A stretch of DNA of 64,000 nt from a bacterium (GCA_021799595.1 JAJZAF010000002.1:30354-94353), one strand, 5' to 3'. Positions 42,727 through 51,270 are shown, counted from the first letter of the stretch. Translations and numbers: made by a program. Notes: generated from the letters alone by a model not told the origin.

Positions 42727-42798
42727 CAGGGGTGGCCGGACTCGAACCGGCAGCACGACTTTTGGAGAGTCGCCGCTTACCAATTAACGGACACCCCT
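42724..42798 (-). tRNA. tRNA-Trp (CCA)
   Basis: Acceptor AGGGGTG (42798-42792) pairs with CACCCCT (42734-42728), discriminator G73 at 42727 as expected for tRNA-Trp, encoded CCA at 42726-42724. Anticodon stem CGACT/AGTCG with loop CTCCAAA, anticodon CCA. It reads UGG only, consistent with UGA being a stop codon here. Confidence 0.96.
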
Positions 42799-42890
42799 GT
42801 GTAAGCATATAAATAATGTACAGCATTTCGACATGTTTGCCGAACATACCTCTATCCAAGAGAGGCGAAATCTGCTATACATAAAGAACT

Positions 42891-43550
42891 ATGGCGAAGA
42901 TGTATCCGACCAAACCATTTTTGTTCATTTTATATGGCTACCCCGGTGCTGGCAAGACATATTTTTCTCGTCAGTTCAGTGAGGAAGTACAGGTGGCACA
43001 CTTGCAGTCTGATCGTATTCGGGCCGAGCTATTTGAGCAACCCCGTTATGACAAACAAGAGAATGCTGTTGTTAATCAGCTGATGAACTATATGACGGAA
43101 GAATTTTTATCAGCTGGTCTCAGTGTTATTTATGATGTGAATGCGGCACGTACAGGGCAACGACATATGTTATCTGACCTTGCGATGCGATACCGTGCTC
43201 AACCACTTGTTATCTGGTTTCAGTTGGATGTGGATACGGCTTTTGAGCGGACTATTCATCGTGACCGTCGTCGTAGTGATGACAAATATGCCGCTGAGTG
43301 GGATCGTACGACCTTCGAGGCATTTATTGAACGAATGCAAAAACCAAGCAGACAGGAAGAGTATGTCGTGGTAAGTGGTAAGCATCAGTTCTTGGCTCAA
43401 CAGAGTGCAGTGATGAGCCGCTTGCGACGTCTTGGTGTTATCAATCCCGATGATGCCAGTTCAAAAGTTGTGAAACCAGGCATGATAAACCTTATCCCCA
43501 ATACGTCTGGTCGTGTAGACCTCTCGAGGCGCAACATTTATATTCGTTAA
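42891..43550 (+). CDS. P-loop kinase of the AAA_33/zeta-like type
   Basis: 219 aa. Walker A GYPGAGKT (16-23), then VAHLQSDRIRAELF (an S/D-x-D substrate-phosphate motif) and a lid-like basic segment RDRRRSDDKYAAEW. The fold is that of small-molecule or polynucleotide kinases (predicted kinases, gluconate kinase, zeta toxin). The substrate is unknown. No antitoxin-like gene precedes it, so a toxin role is unlikely. A TGcTATACA -10 (42873-42881) ends 9 nt before the ATG: near-leaderless. Followed 16 nt later by the YgjP-like gene. Confidence 0.8.
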   Translation: MAKMYPTKPFLFILYGYPGAGKTYFSRQFSEEVQVAHLQSDRIRAELFEQPRYDKQENAVVNQLMNYMTEEFLSAGLSVIYDVNAARTGQRHMLSDLAMRYRAQPLVIWFQLDVDTAFERTIHRDRRRSDDKYAAEWDRTTFEAFIERMQKPSRQEEYVVVSGKHQFLAQQSAVMSRLRRLGVINPDDASSKVVKPGMINLIPNTSGRVDLSRRNIYIR

Positions 43551-43566
43551 GGTCTACAGACCAGTT

Positions 43567-44271
43567 ATGGCATATAAAGAATTTTTTCTTACAGACTCTT
43601 TATCGGTAACAATATACAAACGCCGTCGCTGTCGCAGTCTTCGCTTAAGCATAGCTGCGAGCGGTCGGATACGTATGACTATCCCTGTTTGGGTGAGTTA
43701 TCGGTCCGGATTAGAATTTGCTCGCTCCAGACTTCCTTGGATAGAGAGACACTACAGGTTACCAGGCCTGCTTGTCCATGGTCAAATAATAGGTAAAGCA
43801 CATCATCTCGTCTTGCAATCAGCTGCCAACGTTGTAAAACCTATCGGACGAGTCGGTAAGAGCGAGGTTATAGTACGCTATCCGGCGCATATTTCGCCTA
43901 CTCATGAAACGGTTCAGCAGGTTGCTCAGCGGGCTGGAATGCGAGCGTTGCGCCTACAAGCCAGGCAACTACTGCCAATTCGACTTGATGAACTAGCAAA
44001 AAGGGAAGGCTTTCGCTATAAAAGCGTATCAGTGCGGCAGCTGAAAAGCAGATGGGGTAGTTGTGATAGTGAGAGTCACATTGTCTTAAGTATTTTTCTT
44101 ATGCAGCTGCCGTGGGATCTCATAGATTACGTGCTCTTACATGAGCTAGTTCATACGAATGTTCACAAACATGGTCCAGAATTCTGGCAACAACTAGAGA
44201 AATTATTGCCCAATGCAAGATCTCTGCGCAAAACTATCCGATCGTATCAGCCACATATGGCACTACAATAG
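43567..44271 (+). CDS. YgjP/SprT-like zinc metallopeptidase (DUF45)
   Basis: 234 aa. The family blocks are RRRCRSLRLSI near the N-terminus, VRQLKSRWGSCDSESHIVLS and the metal site LLHELVHTNVHKHGPEFWQQLE, with HELVH (~192-196) as the HExxH motif. YgjP-type proteins are predicted metal-dependent hydrolases, one class clustering with restriction genes. No such genes are here. It lies in a two-gene unit with the P-loop kinase. Confidence 0.88.
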   Translation: MAYKEFFLTDSLSVTIYKRRRCRSLRLSIAASGRIRMTIPVWVSYRSGLEFARSRLPWIERHYRLPGLLVHGQIIGKAHHLVLQSAANVVKPIGRVGKSEVIVRYPAHISPTHETVQQVAQRAGMRALRLQARQLLPIRLDELAKREGFRYKSVSVRQLKSRWGSCDSESHIVLSIFLMQLPWDLIDYVLLHELVHTNVHKHGPEFWQQLEKLLPNARSLRKTIRSYQPHMALQ

Positions 44272-44288
44272 TATAAGCAGTAAACGTT

Positions 44289-45812
44289 TTATCTTCGCTG
44301 TGAGCTTAGGAGGGGTGTTCTTGGGGGCAATGTAACAGGCTGTTGGTGCATAAGCGGAATACACACATTTCTGTCTTTCCAGATGACTTCTTTAAATTCA
44401 TACCGCCACATTGAGTAATTTAAGGCGAAAGCATCAAAGAGACCCAAAATTACGACAGCCGGAAGAGCTAAAAAGGGAACTCTGCCATAGGTTGTTTTGA
44501 GCAATAATCCATACCACCAGGTTATGAGACTGGCACTAGTAAGGCTTATAAGCATACTTATCCAATCGGTATCGATAAGAGCCTGAATAAGTAAAATAAA
44601 AGGGAGGGTAATAACCGCAAACTCTAAAAAACTAAGAGCTGCCACGATGTCTGGTCGATGATGTGTTTCTGGATAACGGATACGAATCGCCGTTGCCCAT
44701 TGTTCGCTTACTTGCTTTTGGCTATTGATGCCGAGTCCATCGCTAGCTATGAAACGATAGCCATTTTGCGTTTCAGCGAGGCGTGCGAAATGTGATTCGA
44801 CGAGTATGCTACCGGCAATAGCTTCAAAGCCGCCGTTGGAAGCCAGCAGCTGGCTGCGCACTAGCCAGCATGTACTCAATGCTGGTGGGTGTTCTCTGAG
44901 GTGTCTAGGCATCACCAGCTCACGAGCATAACGACCGGGTTGTAAAAGTGCTCCGATGAGATAATGCTTCTTTGGCACCTGGTTGATCGGCAAGACACTC
45001 ACCATATCCAGTTTTTGGCTAAGGAGGGTGCTGACAATGGTTTTGAGACTTTCTTCATGAAAGCGACAATCGACCCCACAAAATAAGATAAGTTCACCAT
45101 TTGCTTCTCTGGCGAGTTGCTCGTATGCGTAATTCTTAGCCAGCCAGCGTTCTGGTGGTGTCTGTCCAGCTATAAAACGAACGCCACTATGAGCAAAGCT
45201 TTGAATAATTTCAGGAGTATGTTTATTCTGAGAACAATCATCAAGCACAATAATTTCAAGTTTTGGATAAGTGCTGGCGAGCAAACTACTAACACATTCT
45301 GACAGATCGTCGGTCTCATTACGGGCTGGAATTGCTATAGTCAAGCTGGGGAAGTTTTTTGGTCTAGGTATTTTTCGTATAGATAGATGTCTGATGTGCC
45401 GCCACGTAATTGCAAGCAAACTGACAGCCATGAATAAGTCAATCAGACGAGCAATATCTACCCAGCCAGAAAACAGAGTTGACAGCTGCGCGCTCATAGT
45501 GGTTATGAATAACAAGAGTATCTGAGCAATAATAAGGCTAAAGCTGGTCTTTAACCAGTTCACCGCCATATAAGCAGCCGGACGACGGTCTTCAATAAGA
45601 CGAAGCAGATTTATGATGCGATACACATTAAGTATGGCGAGAATAACTGTCCAGATGCGCAAATGGCTGCCGACAAGGTAGCCGCTCAAAATAGCTAGGG
45701 CCACGATGACAAAAGCGGCCAATGGTTTACGAATGTGACGCCAAGCGACTGGTATGACGAGGCACAATTCAATCAGGCTGACAATAGCCAGAAAGTATAA
45801 GCTAATCCCCAT
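44289..45812 (-). CDS. Membrane glycosyltransferase family 2 protein
   Basis: 507 aa from the ATG at 45812 (MGISLYFLAIVSLIELCLV). The frame is open 37 codons further, but TATAGT on the minus strand (45825-45820) ends 7 nt before this ATG, which favours it and predicts a leaderless message. Four to five N-terminal membrane segments precede a GT2 domain: SLTIAIPARNETDDLSECVSSLLAS, IIVLDDCSQNK and GELILFCGVDCRF (the D-x-D-like site reads GVDC). C-terminal membrane segments follow. It resembles hopanoid/carotenoid-type or cell-surface GT2 enzymes. The product is unknown. Confidence 0.83.
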   Translation of the reverse strand: MGISLYFLAIVSLIELCLVIPVAWRHIRKPLAAFVIVALAILSGYLVGSHLRIWTVILAILNVYRIINLLRLIEDRRPAAYMAVNWLKTSFSLIIAQILLLFITTMSAQLSTLFSGWVDIARLIDLFMAVSLLAITWRHIRHLSIRKIPRPKNFPSLTIAIPARNETDDLSECVSSLLASTYPKLEIIVLDDCSQNKHTPEIIQSFAHSGVRFIAGQTPPERWLAKNYAYEQLAREANGELILFCGVDCRFHEESLKTIVSTLLSQKLDMVSVLPINQVPKKHYLIGALLQPGRYARELVMPRHLREHPPALSTCWLVRSQLLASNGGFEAIAGSILVESHFARLAETQNGYRFIASDGLGINSQKQVSEQWATAIRIRYPETHHRPDIVAALSFLEFAVITLPFILLIQALIDTDWISMLISLTSASLITWWYGLLLKTTYGRVPFLALPAVVILGLFDAFALNYSMWRYEFKEVIWKDRNVCIPLMHQQPVTLPPRTPLLSSQRR

Positions 45813-45908
45813 AGTCACTACTATAGGCTGCTGTGGATGGATTACGCAATTGCTTTCCAATGATAATCGTTGACCACAAGTCATATCTGTGATACATTGA
45901 CAGCAGTG

Positions 45909-45934
45909 GCCTACAATACACATGTAGGCTTTTT
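45909..45934 (+). promoter_or_regulatory. Hairpin with T-tract just upstream of secE
   Basis: GCCTACA (45909-45915), 7-nt loop, TGTAGGC (45923-45929), then TTTTT. It has the form of an intrinsic terminator but sits 18 nt before secE and at the predicted 5' end of its transcript (TTGACC 45870-45875, 17 bp, TACATT 45893-45898). It may attenuate or stabilise the secE-nusG message, or end transcription arriving from upstream. Confidence 0.5.
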
Positions 45935-45951
45935 AATTTGGGAAAAGACGA

Positions 45952-46338
45952 GTGGCAGAAGAACCGGAAGCGAAGAAAAGCAAGCGGAGGGTAAAGAATC
46001 CGGAGACCTTTCGGCAGCAGGCACTGAAGGCGGCGTCTGAAGCCAATAAGCCGGTGCGGCCATCACGTATTAAAAAGGTATGGGCACCGTTCAGATTTAT
46101 CGGGCGCTTCTTTCGTTTCCTTAATCGTTTCACGCCTTTAAGAATTCTTGGCCTCATTTTGTTCCCACCGTATTTCCGTAACAGCTGGAAGGAGCTGCAG
46201 CAGGTCACTTGGCCGACGTTCAAGCAAAGCTTGCGACTAACCTGGGCTGTTTTATTGTTTGCTATCATCTTCGGCGCATCGGTAGCCGCGGTGGATTACG
46301 GCCTCGAGGCAGTTTTTAAACGTATTCTGCTCAAGTAA
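45952..46338 (+). CDS. secE: Preprotein translocase subunit SecE with N-terminal extension
   Basis: 128 aa from GTG (MAEEPEAKKSKRRVKNPETF). The SecE core is at the C-terminus: the amphipathic FRNSWKELQQVTWPTFKQSLRLTWAVLLF followed by one membrane segment (AIIFGASVAAVDYGLEAVF). About 70 basic residues precede it, unlike minimal SecE proteins. It stabilises SecY. Adjacent to nusG as in most bacteria. Confidence 0.95.
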   Translation: MAEEPEAKKSKRRVKNPETFRQQALKAASEANKPVRPSRIKKVWAPFRFIGRFFRFLNRFTPLRILGLILFPPYFRNSWKELQQVTWPTFKQSLRLTWAVLLFAIIFGASVAAVDYGLEAVFKRILLK

Positions 46339-46361
46339 GAAGGAAGGAGAAAACTCTATAT

Positions 46362-46913
46362 ATGAGTACCACGATTAAACGTTATGATACTACCAAGCAG
46401 TGGTATGCTGTTCATACCTATAGCGGCTATGAAGAAAAAGTAGCTGAAAGTATCCGTCAGCGTGCAGAGAGTCTGGATATGAAAGATAAGATATTTGAAG
46501 TTTTAGTTCCAAAAGAAAAAATGATTGAGATAAAAAACGGCAAGCGGCGCGTGGTTGAAAAACGCATATTTCAGGGCTATGTTCTCGTCCACATGAAGCT
46601 AAGCGAAGATGCTTGGTACATTGTCCGTAATACTCCCGGCGTAACTGGCTTCGTTGGTAGTGGCACCGATCCTACTCCAATCGAACAGGATGAAATTGAA
46701 AAGATACAAAAGCGCATGGGATTAGAGCAACCGAAACATAAGATTGACTTTAATATTGGTGAAGTTGTTAACATCGTTGATGGACCATTTAAAGGCTTTG
46801 ATGGTAGCATTAATGAGATTGATGCCGCTAAAGGCAAATTGAAAGTACTGGTCAACATGTTCGGTCGAGAAACTCCTGTCGAGCTTGATGGATTGCAAGT
46901 AAAAAGAGTTTAG
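46362..46913 (+). CDS. nusG: Transcription termination/antitermination factor NusG
   Basis: 183 aa. NGN domain WYAVHTYSGYEEKVAESI and IFQGYVLVHMKLSEDAWYIVRNTPGVTGFVGSG, then a KOW domain PFKGFDGSINEIDAAKGKLKVLVNMFGRETPVELDGLQVKRV. It binds RNA polymerase and couples it to S10 or Rho. AAGGAAGGAG lies ~12 nt upstream. A stable hairpin ends the unit downstream. Confidence 0.98.
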   Translation: MSTTIKRYDTTKQWYAVHTYSGYEEKVAESIRQRAESLDMKDKIFEVLVPKEKMIEIKNGKRRVVEKRIFQGYVLVHMKLSEDAWYIVRNTPGVTGFVGSGTDPTPIEQDEIEKIQKRMGLEQPKHKIDFNIGEVVNIVDGPFKGFDGSINEIDAAKGKLKVLVNMFGRETPVELDGLQVKRV

Positions 46914-47126
46914 CCAAGCAACATGCACGAGAGCGAATCCGGTTGTGGGCTTAACTGTATTCAACAGAGATTCCGCATCATAACAATTGCTTTCTTGTGG
47001 ATAGGTTCGGTGACACAATGTATCATGCAGCCGAAGGGTGTCTGCAAAGTATTTACAGATACAGTTGATGGTTTTGTATTAGCACTTATCGTTGAAAGAG
47101 TCAAAAAGAGGCTCCCAACGGTAGTT
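46914..47126. other. Spacer after nusG with one weak ORF
   Basis: A 73-codon frame (46923-47144, MHESESGCGLNC onward) has no ribosome site, an unusual composition and a stop inside the terminator loop. I read the region as non-coding 3' sequence. Confidence 0.4.
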
Positions 47127-47152
47127 AAAAGGTGTGAGCAATAACACCTTTT
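47127..47152 (+). terminator. Intrinsic terminator after nusG
   Basis: AAAAGGTGT (47127-47135), loop GAGCAATA, ACACCTTTT (47144-47152): a 9-bp stem ending in T. The A/T base makes it potentially bidirectional. Confidence 0.65.
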
Positions 47153-47248
47153 GTATACTACGGCTCGTTCTGCATTAGAAACCGAATACCCGTTTAGGCT
47201 CATTTATCATTGGATAAGATCCGACTAGACTACGAGGGGTGTTTAGGG

Positions 47249-47329
47249 TACAATAACACAACTACATAATTTAATACTTCTTGAAAGGAAGGAGAACGTT
47301 GAGCATTTGCTCCGTTCGAACAGTTAGCT
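47249..47329 (+). promoter_or_regulatory. Leader of rplK with displaced ribosome site
   Basis: TACAAT at 47249-47254 is a possible -10. AAGGAAGGAG (47284-47294) is a strong Shine-Dalgarno but lies 35 nt before the rplK ATG. Between them are GAGC-ATTT-GCTC (47301-47312) and a TTG-initiated 17-codon frame (47299-47352) that overlaps the rplK start. In E. coli, L1 represses this operon at its leader. Confidence 0.45.
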
Positions 47330-47755
47330 ATGGCAAAAGCAGTACGCGCTAATCTTAAACTGAAAATTCAAGCTGGTCAGGCTAGTGCTGCACCACCTGT
47401 GGGCAGCACACTTGGTCAGTATGGTGTCAATATGATGGACTTCATACAACCCTTCAACGAGGCTACTAAGGCCATGAAGGGAATTGTGACAGCCCACATT
47501 ATAATTTATGAAGATCGAAGTATGGATTTTCGCGTAGTCAGTCAACCGACTGACGATCTTATCCGGGCTGCGCTTGGCGTAGAGAAAGGCTCGGGTCGAC
47601 CGAACAGTGAGAAGCTAGGGAAAAAGCTAAAAGCAAGCGACCTACAGTCTATCGCTGAAGCTAAGGCGCAAGATATGAATACTGATGACATTGAATCCGT
47701 CAAGAAGATGGTGAAGGGCACGGCACGATCAATGGGTGTTGAGGTGGAAGAATAG
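47330..47755 (+). CDS. rplK: 50S ribosomal protein L11
   Basis: 141 aa. It starts MAKAVRANLKLKIQAGQASAAPPVGSTLGQYGVNMMDF, the family N-terminus, so the ATG at 47330 is firm even though the nearest strong ribosome site is 35 nt upstream. The C-terminal rRNA-binding domain ends SVKKMVKGTARSMGVEVEE. L11 forms the GTPase-associated centre with L10/L12. rplA follows 2 nt later. Confidence 0.98.
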   Translation: MAKAVRANLKLKIQAGQASAAPPVGSTLGQYGVNMMDFIQPFNEATKAMKGIVTAHIIIYEDRSMDFRVVSQPTDDLIRAALGVEKGSGRPNSEKLGKKLKASDLQSIAEAKAQDMNTDDIESVKKMVKGTARSMGVEVEE

Positions 47756-47757
47756 TT

Positions 47758-48732
47758 ATGGTTCAGACAAAGGCAGATCTTATTAAGGAGGCCAAGACGC
47801 GCGGTATCACGCTTGATCCGAAGGCCAAAATAGGCGAAATTAAAGAAGCCTTACGAACTGATAATACAGCTCAGCAACCAACTCAAGAGAAGATAAAAAA
47901 TGAGGAAAAGACTATTTTGACTGCGAAAGCCGGCAAACGTAGTGCCAAAGCACAGGCTGAAGCGGCCGCCAAAGAAAAAAAAGAAATGCGTAAGATTGCT
48001 GGTCAAGAAACTCCCGCGAAGGTAAGCCCAGTTATCAAGACTCGTTCTCGCCGGGAACGTCGTGGTAAACACTATAGGGAGAGCGCTGATTTCATTGAAA
48101 TGAATAAACGTTATGGTCTTGCTGAAGCAGTATCGCTGGCAAAAAAGACATCTTATGTCAAATTTGACGCTACGGTAGAGCTCCATGTTAATTTAAGCGT
48201 TGATCCACGCCATGCTGATCAAAATGTACGAGATAGCGTTGTATTGCCGGCAGGAACAGGCAAGAAGGTACGTGTCGCAGTGTTGTGTGACGACCCTGCT
48301 CTTGCCAAGACGGCTGGAGCTGACCTATTTGATGTTGACACACTACTGGCTGCAATAGATAAAGGGATGACGGATTTTGATATTTTAATTGCCACTTCAG
48401 CATTTATGCCTCGACTTGGCAAATATGCTCGAATACTTGGTCCGAGAGGATTGATGCCGAATCCAAAGAGTGGCACAGTAACGTCTGATATTGATAAGGC
48501 TGTTCGTGAAGCTAAAGCTGGTCGTGTGGAATACCGTGTCGATACCACCGGCATCATTCATGTCGGTATTGGTAAAGTGAGCTTTAGCGACGAACAATTA
48601 ATTGAGAATATCCAAACAGTGTTGGCAAGTATTCAGGCCAATAAACCATCAGCAGTAAAGAGCAACTATATCGCCGCTGTACATCTCGCTACCTCCATGG
48701 GGCCATCAGTAGCAGTTGATTTGACTATTTAG
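47758..48732 (+). CDS. rplA: 50S ribosomal protein L1 with ~100-residue N-terminal extension
   Basis: 324 aa against the usual ~230. The L1 core starts near residue 100 (RGKHYRESADFIEMNKRYGLAEAVSLAKKT) and contains VLPAGTGKKVRVAVLCDD, LGKYARILGPRGLMPNPKSGTVT and GIIHVGIGKVSF. The extension begins with a SAP/Rho-N-like helix pair (KADLIKEAKTRGITLDPKAK, IGEIKEALR) followed by an Ala/Lys/Glu-rich linker. L1 controls the L1 stalk and E-site tRNA exit. The extension could bind nucleic acid, which is inference. Confidence 0.97.
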   Translation: MVQTKADLIKEAKTRGITLDPKAKIGEIKEALRTDNTAQQPTQEKIKNEEKTILTAKAGKRSAKAQAEAAAKEKKEMRKIAGQETPAKVSPVIKTRSRRERRGKHYRESADFIEMNKRYGLAEAVSLAKKTSYVKFDATVELHVNLSVDPRHADQNVRDSVVLPAGTGKKVRVAVLCDDPALAKTAGADLFDVDTLLAAIDKGMTDFDILIATSAFMPRLGKYARILGPRGLMPNPKSGTVTSDIDKAVREAKAGRVEYRVDTTGIIHVGIGKVSFSDEQLIENIQTVLASIQANKPSAVKSNYIAAVHLATSMGPSVAVDLTI

Positions 48733-48746
48733 TTAGGCGAGCGTGG

Positions 48747-49376
48747 ATGACTGATTTTACCAACCACCCGCAGCAGGGTGTCCTTGTCTTATTTGAGGGC
48801 ATGGATGGTGTTGGAAAGACTACCCAGGTAAAGCGAGCAGAGCAAGTACTAAATGAGCGTGGTCTCAGTGTTATGACGAGCCGTACACCAGGCGGGACGC
48901 CAATCGGAGAGGCTTTGCGCGAGGTAATGAGGCAGCCCTTGCCCCGTCCGGGACTATCTGATCTGTATATGGCAGCAGCTGCTCAAGAAGCTTTAATTAG
49001 GGCTTTGGATGAATTACGTCGTACATACGATGTTATACTTTTAGATCGAGGACCCTTATCCATTGCCGCCTACCAAATCTATGGTAGCCGTGTCGATAAT
49101 GAGCGCGGATGGTATTTTGTTGATGAAGGCATGACGAAACTGAAACCAGACAAAGTGATTGTTTATGCCTGTAATCCTGAAAAAGCCCTAAGAAGGGCTC
49201 GAGTTGCTTCAGGACGCGAAGAATACTTTGAGCAAATGCCTCAGGATTATTTCAATCGGGTCGATGAAGGATACCATGTTGTGGCGAAACGCTTTAAAGC
49301 AGCTATTATACAGGCAGAAAAAGACATTGATAGCGTCCATAGAGAGACGATGGCCATCATCGACAAGGTGTTATAG
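48747..49376 (+). CDS. tmk: Thymidylate kinase (stand-alone)
   Basis: 209 aa. Walker A FEGMDGVGKTT (16-26), the DR-x(2)-S block LLDRGPLSIAAYQIYG and DYFNRVDEGYH near the C-terminus fit the dTMP-kinase family. It phosphorylates dTMP to dTDP. It is one of two tmk-type domains in the window (the other is fused to ThyX at 51977). This copy keeps a more typical DR motif. It follows rplA by 14 nt. Confidence 0.85.
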   Translation: MTDFTNHPQQGVLVLFEGMDGVGKTTQVKRAEQVLNERGLSVMTSRTPGGTPIGEALREVMRQPLPRPGLSDLYMAAAAQEALIRALDELRRTYDVILLDRGPLSIAAYQIYGSRVDNERGWYFVDEGMTKLKPDKVIVYACNPEKALRRARVASGREEYFEQMPQDYFNRVDEGYHVVAKRFKAAIIQAEKDIDSVHRETMAIIDKVL

Positions 49377-49386
49377 GTAACGGCAG

Positions 49387-51105
49387 TTACTTAATAACCT
49401 TACGCATTAAGCGTGTTAAGGCCGTCATGGTGCGGGAAAAACCACGCATGCCATCTTGATAAGCCACGAAACGATCTTGCCAATTTGGTTCGTACTTAGC
49501 CTTAAAACGATATAAACCGCTAAATGAATAGAACATGTCGCCATTGGCATAGGCAAACTGCAACACGTTATCTATAAGGGTCTTTTTCTGACTATCTTCA
49601 TTTTTTAACCCGACGAGTGGTGCGAGGCCAAGATTAAGTCGTTTGTATCCCCGATTTTCGAGCTGCTTCATAAGACTAATAAGTAGATAGTCATTTATAT
49701 TGCCGAGGCTACCTTTAGCTTGACGCAGTAGGTCATAAGTTGCCTCTTCGTGATCAAAGTCAGCTGGCACAAGATTAAGAAAAGCTTGAATGGTGCCAGC
49801 AGCGTCTCGAGCAACTAACACTTCGCATTGTTGCATGTACTCTGTCGTATAGTAACCCATAGCGAAACCACGCTCAGATCGACTGCCTTGCGAAAGCCAT
49901 TCCTTAGAAATGACACTTAACCTATTTAGAACCGCTTCATGATGAGGTGGTTTCATGAGCTCGGTACTATAGCCGTGTTTGTCGAAACGATTAGAAATCT
50001 GACGAAAGTATTTTTCTTTGGCAGTCTGGGAGTTAAAGTGACTGATGTCGACGACTGCTTCCTGACCGAGTTTTTGTATAAAAAAGTTATGTTTTTCATA
50101 GATATGTCGATATTGATCCGAAATATGAATAAAAGCTGGCAGCCAGTCGTTATGAAAGCACATTTCTTGAAAATCGAGTATCAAGCTTTGAAATGTCAAG
50201 GGGTCACCGGCTGGATCGCTGACACAGAGAGCGACACTGTGGTGGACTCGAAAGGCGATACCACTTTGACCATCGCGAGAAAAAAAGTACTGCTTATCGT
50301 ATGGCCAAAGTTTGAAAAATTCTTCGCTCGGCGCACCGTAACGTTTGAGTAAATCATACATATGTTTACGGGCAGCTGTCTGATCACCGAAGCGGGAACG
50401 AATGGGTTGAAAAAGCGATAAAAGTGCATATAATACCGCAGCTGTACTAATAAAAGACAACGAGTCAACAAAAAGATGAGCTCGTTTCGTATAGGGGTGC
50501 AGAGGTTTGTTAGTTGTAACGTTGAACTGGTCGATGGTGTAATGGATGGCTGATGGTAAACCAATTTCCTGATGAAAGTCCGAAGTATCAAGTAACTGAA
50601 AACCGACGACCCCGTAAATGAAGGCAACTAGCAGCACAATAATGGAAAAACGAACGGCAACACCGAAACCGCGGATATCGCTTTTCACTATGAATTTATG
50701 CTGGTAGATGAGCAATAGTGCCAGCAAAATACAAGGGAAAATGATAGTTCTTAACAGTAAATCGAGCAGCTTTAGCTCTTCATGATGATGGCCATAGTGA
50801 AGGTTTGGGTGGCTAAATAACTTAGCAATGCCGATGCCAAAATATAAAGCATAGGCCAAAACTGTAACTATCCAAGCAGTCCGTTTGCGACGTGCTAGAA
50901 GCGTGCTCAAATATATGACGCTGATACCAAGAAGCAGCGGAATGTCCACTTGCAGATTAGTCAGACGCGAATTATGGTAAACAGTCAGCTGTTCTATTAA
51001 AGTGCTGGCAATGATGTAGACACCGTTTAAGGCTACTAGTAGTCCGATAATCTCGGTGGGGTACTGCTTTCGGAAGTTGACCGAGTTCTCTTCGTTCCTT
51101 GCCAT
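49387..51105 (-). CDS. MprF-like aminoacyl-phosphatidylglycerol synthase, short form
   Basis: 572 aa from the ATG at 51105 (MARNEENSVNFRKQY); an upstream in-frame ATG at 51138 is less likely because TACAAT on the minus strand (51121-51116) ends 10 nt before 51105. The N-terminal half has about six membrane segments. The C-terminal half is the DUF2156 GNAT-like domain: GAPSEEFFKLWPYDKQYFFSRDGQSGIAFRV, AVDISHF-like, EWLSQGSRSERGFAMGYY and LNLGLAPLVGL. MprF transfers Lys or Ala from tRNA to phosphatidylglycerol, lowering surface charge. The large flippase half is shortened. It would need an acidic phospholipid, which links it to the lipid cluster at 5.7-8.8 kb. Confidence 0.86.
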   Translation of the reverse strand: MARNEENSVNFRKQYPTEIIGLLVALNGVYIIASTLIEQLTVYHNSRLTNLQVDIPLLLGISVIYLSTLLARRKRTAWIVTVLAYALYFGIGIAKLFSHPNLHYGHHHEELKLLDLLLRTIIFPCILLALLLIYQHKFIVKSDIRGFGVAVRFSIIVLLVAFIYGVVGFQLLDTSDFHQEIGLPSAIHYTIDQFNVTTNKPLHPYTKRAHLFVDSLSFISTAAVLYALLSLFQPIRSRFGDQTAARKHMYDLLKRYGAPSEEFFKLWPYDKQYFFSRDGQSGIAFRVHHSVALCVSDPAGDPLTFQSLILDFQEMCFHNDWLPAFIHISDQYRHIYEKHNFFIQKLGQEAVVDISHFNSQTAKEKYFRQISNRFDKHGYSTELMKPPHHEAVLNRLSVISKEWLSQGSRSERGFAMGYYTTEYMQQCEVLVARDAAGTIQAFLNLVPADFDHEEATYDLLRQAKGSLGNINDYLLISLMKQLENRGYKRLNLGLAPLVGLKNEDSQKKTLIDNVLQFAYANGDMFYSFSGLYRFKAKYEPNWQDRFVAYQDGMRGFSRTMTALTRLMRKVIK

Positions 51106-51138
51106 AATGTAACTTATTGTACTAAAGATTTTAGTCAT

Positions 51139-51270
51139 TATTAATGAATCGGTTTAGGAACACCTATTTGCGTAAATTTCACATTATTATTATGCTTGCG
51201 TTCACTTTATCTGATGATTACAATAAGCAATAGCCAAAAAAATGACAGTACAGCCTAAAGCAGGGAGACT
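51139..51270. promoter_or_regulatory. Divergent promoter region of mprF-like gene and dcd
   Basis: On plus, TACAAT at 51219-51224 and GGGAG (51263-51267) precede dcd. On minus, the TACAAT described for the mprF-like gene lies just outside at 51121-51116, with its expected -35 near 51139-51144. Nothing else seen. Confidence 0.4.

Noticed and set aside
42891..44271. Zeta-toxin or restriction-associated system from the kinase plus YgjP pair
   Set aside because: No antitoxin, methylase or restriction subunit is present, and both families are common outside such systems.
46923..47144. 73-codon plus-strand ORF after nusG
   Set aside because: No ribosome site, odd composition, and its stop lies in the loop of the nusG terminator.
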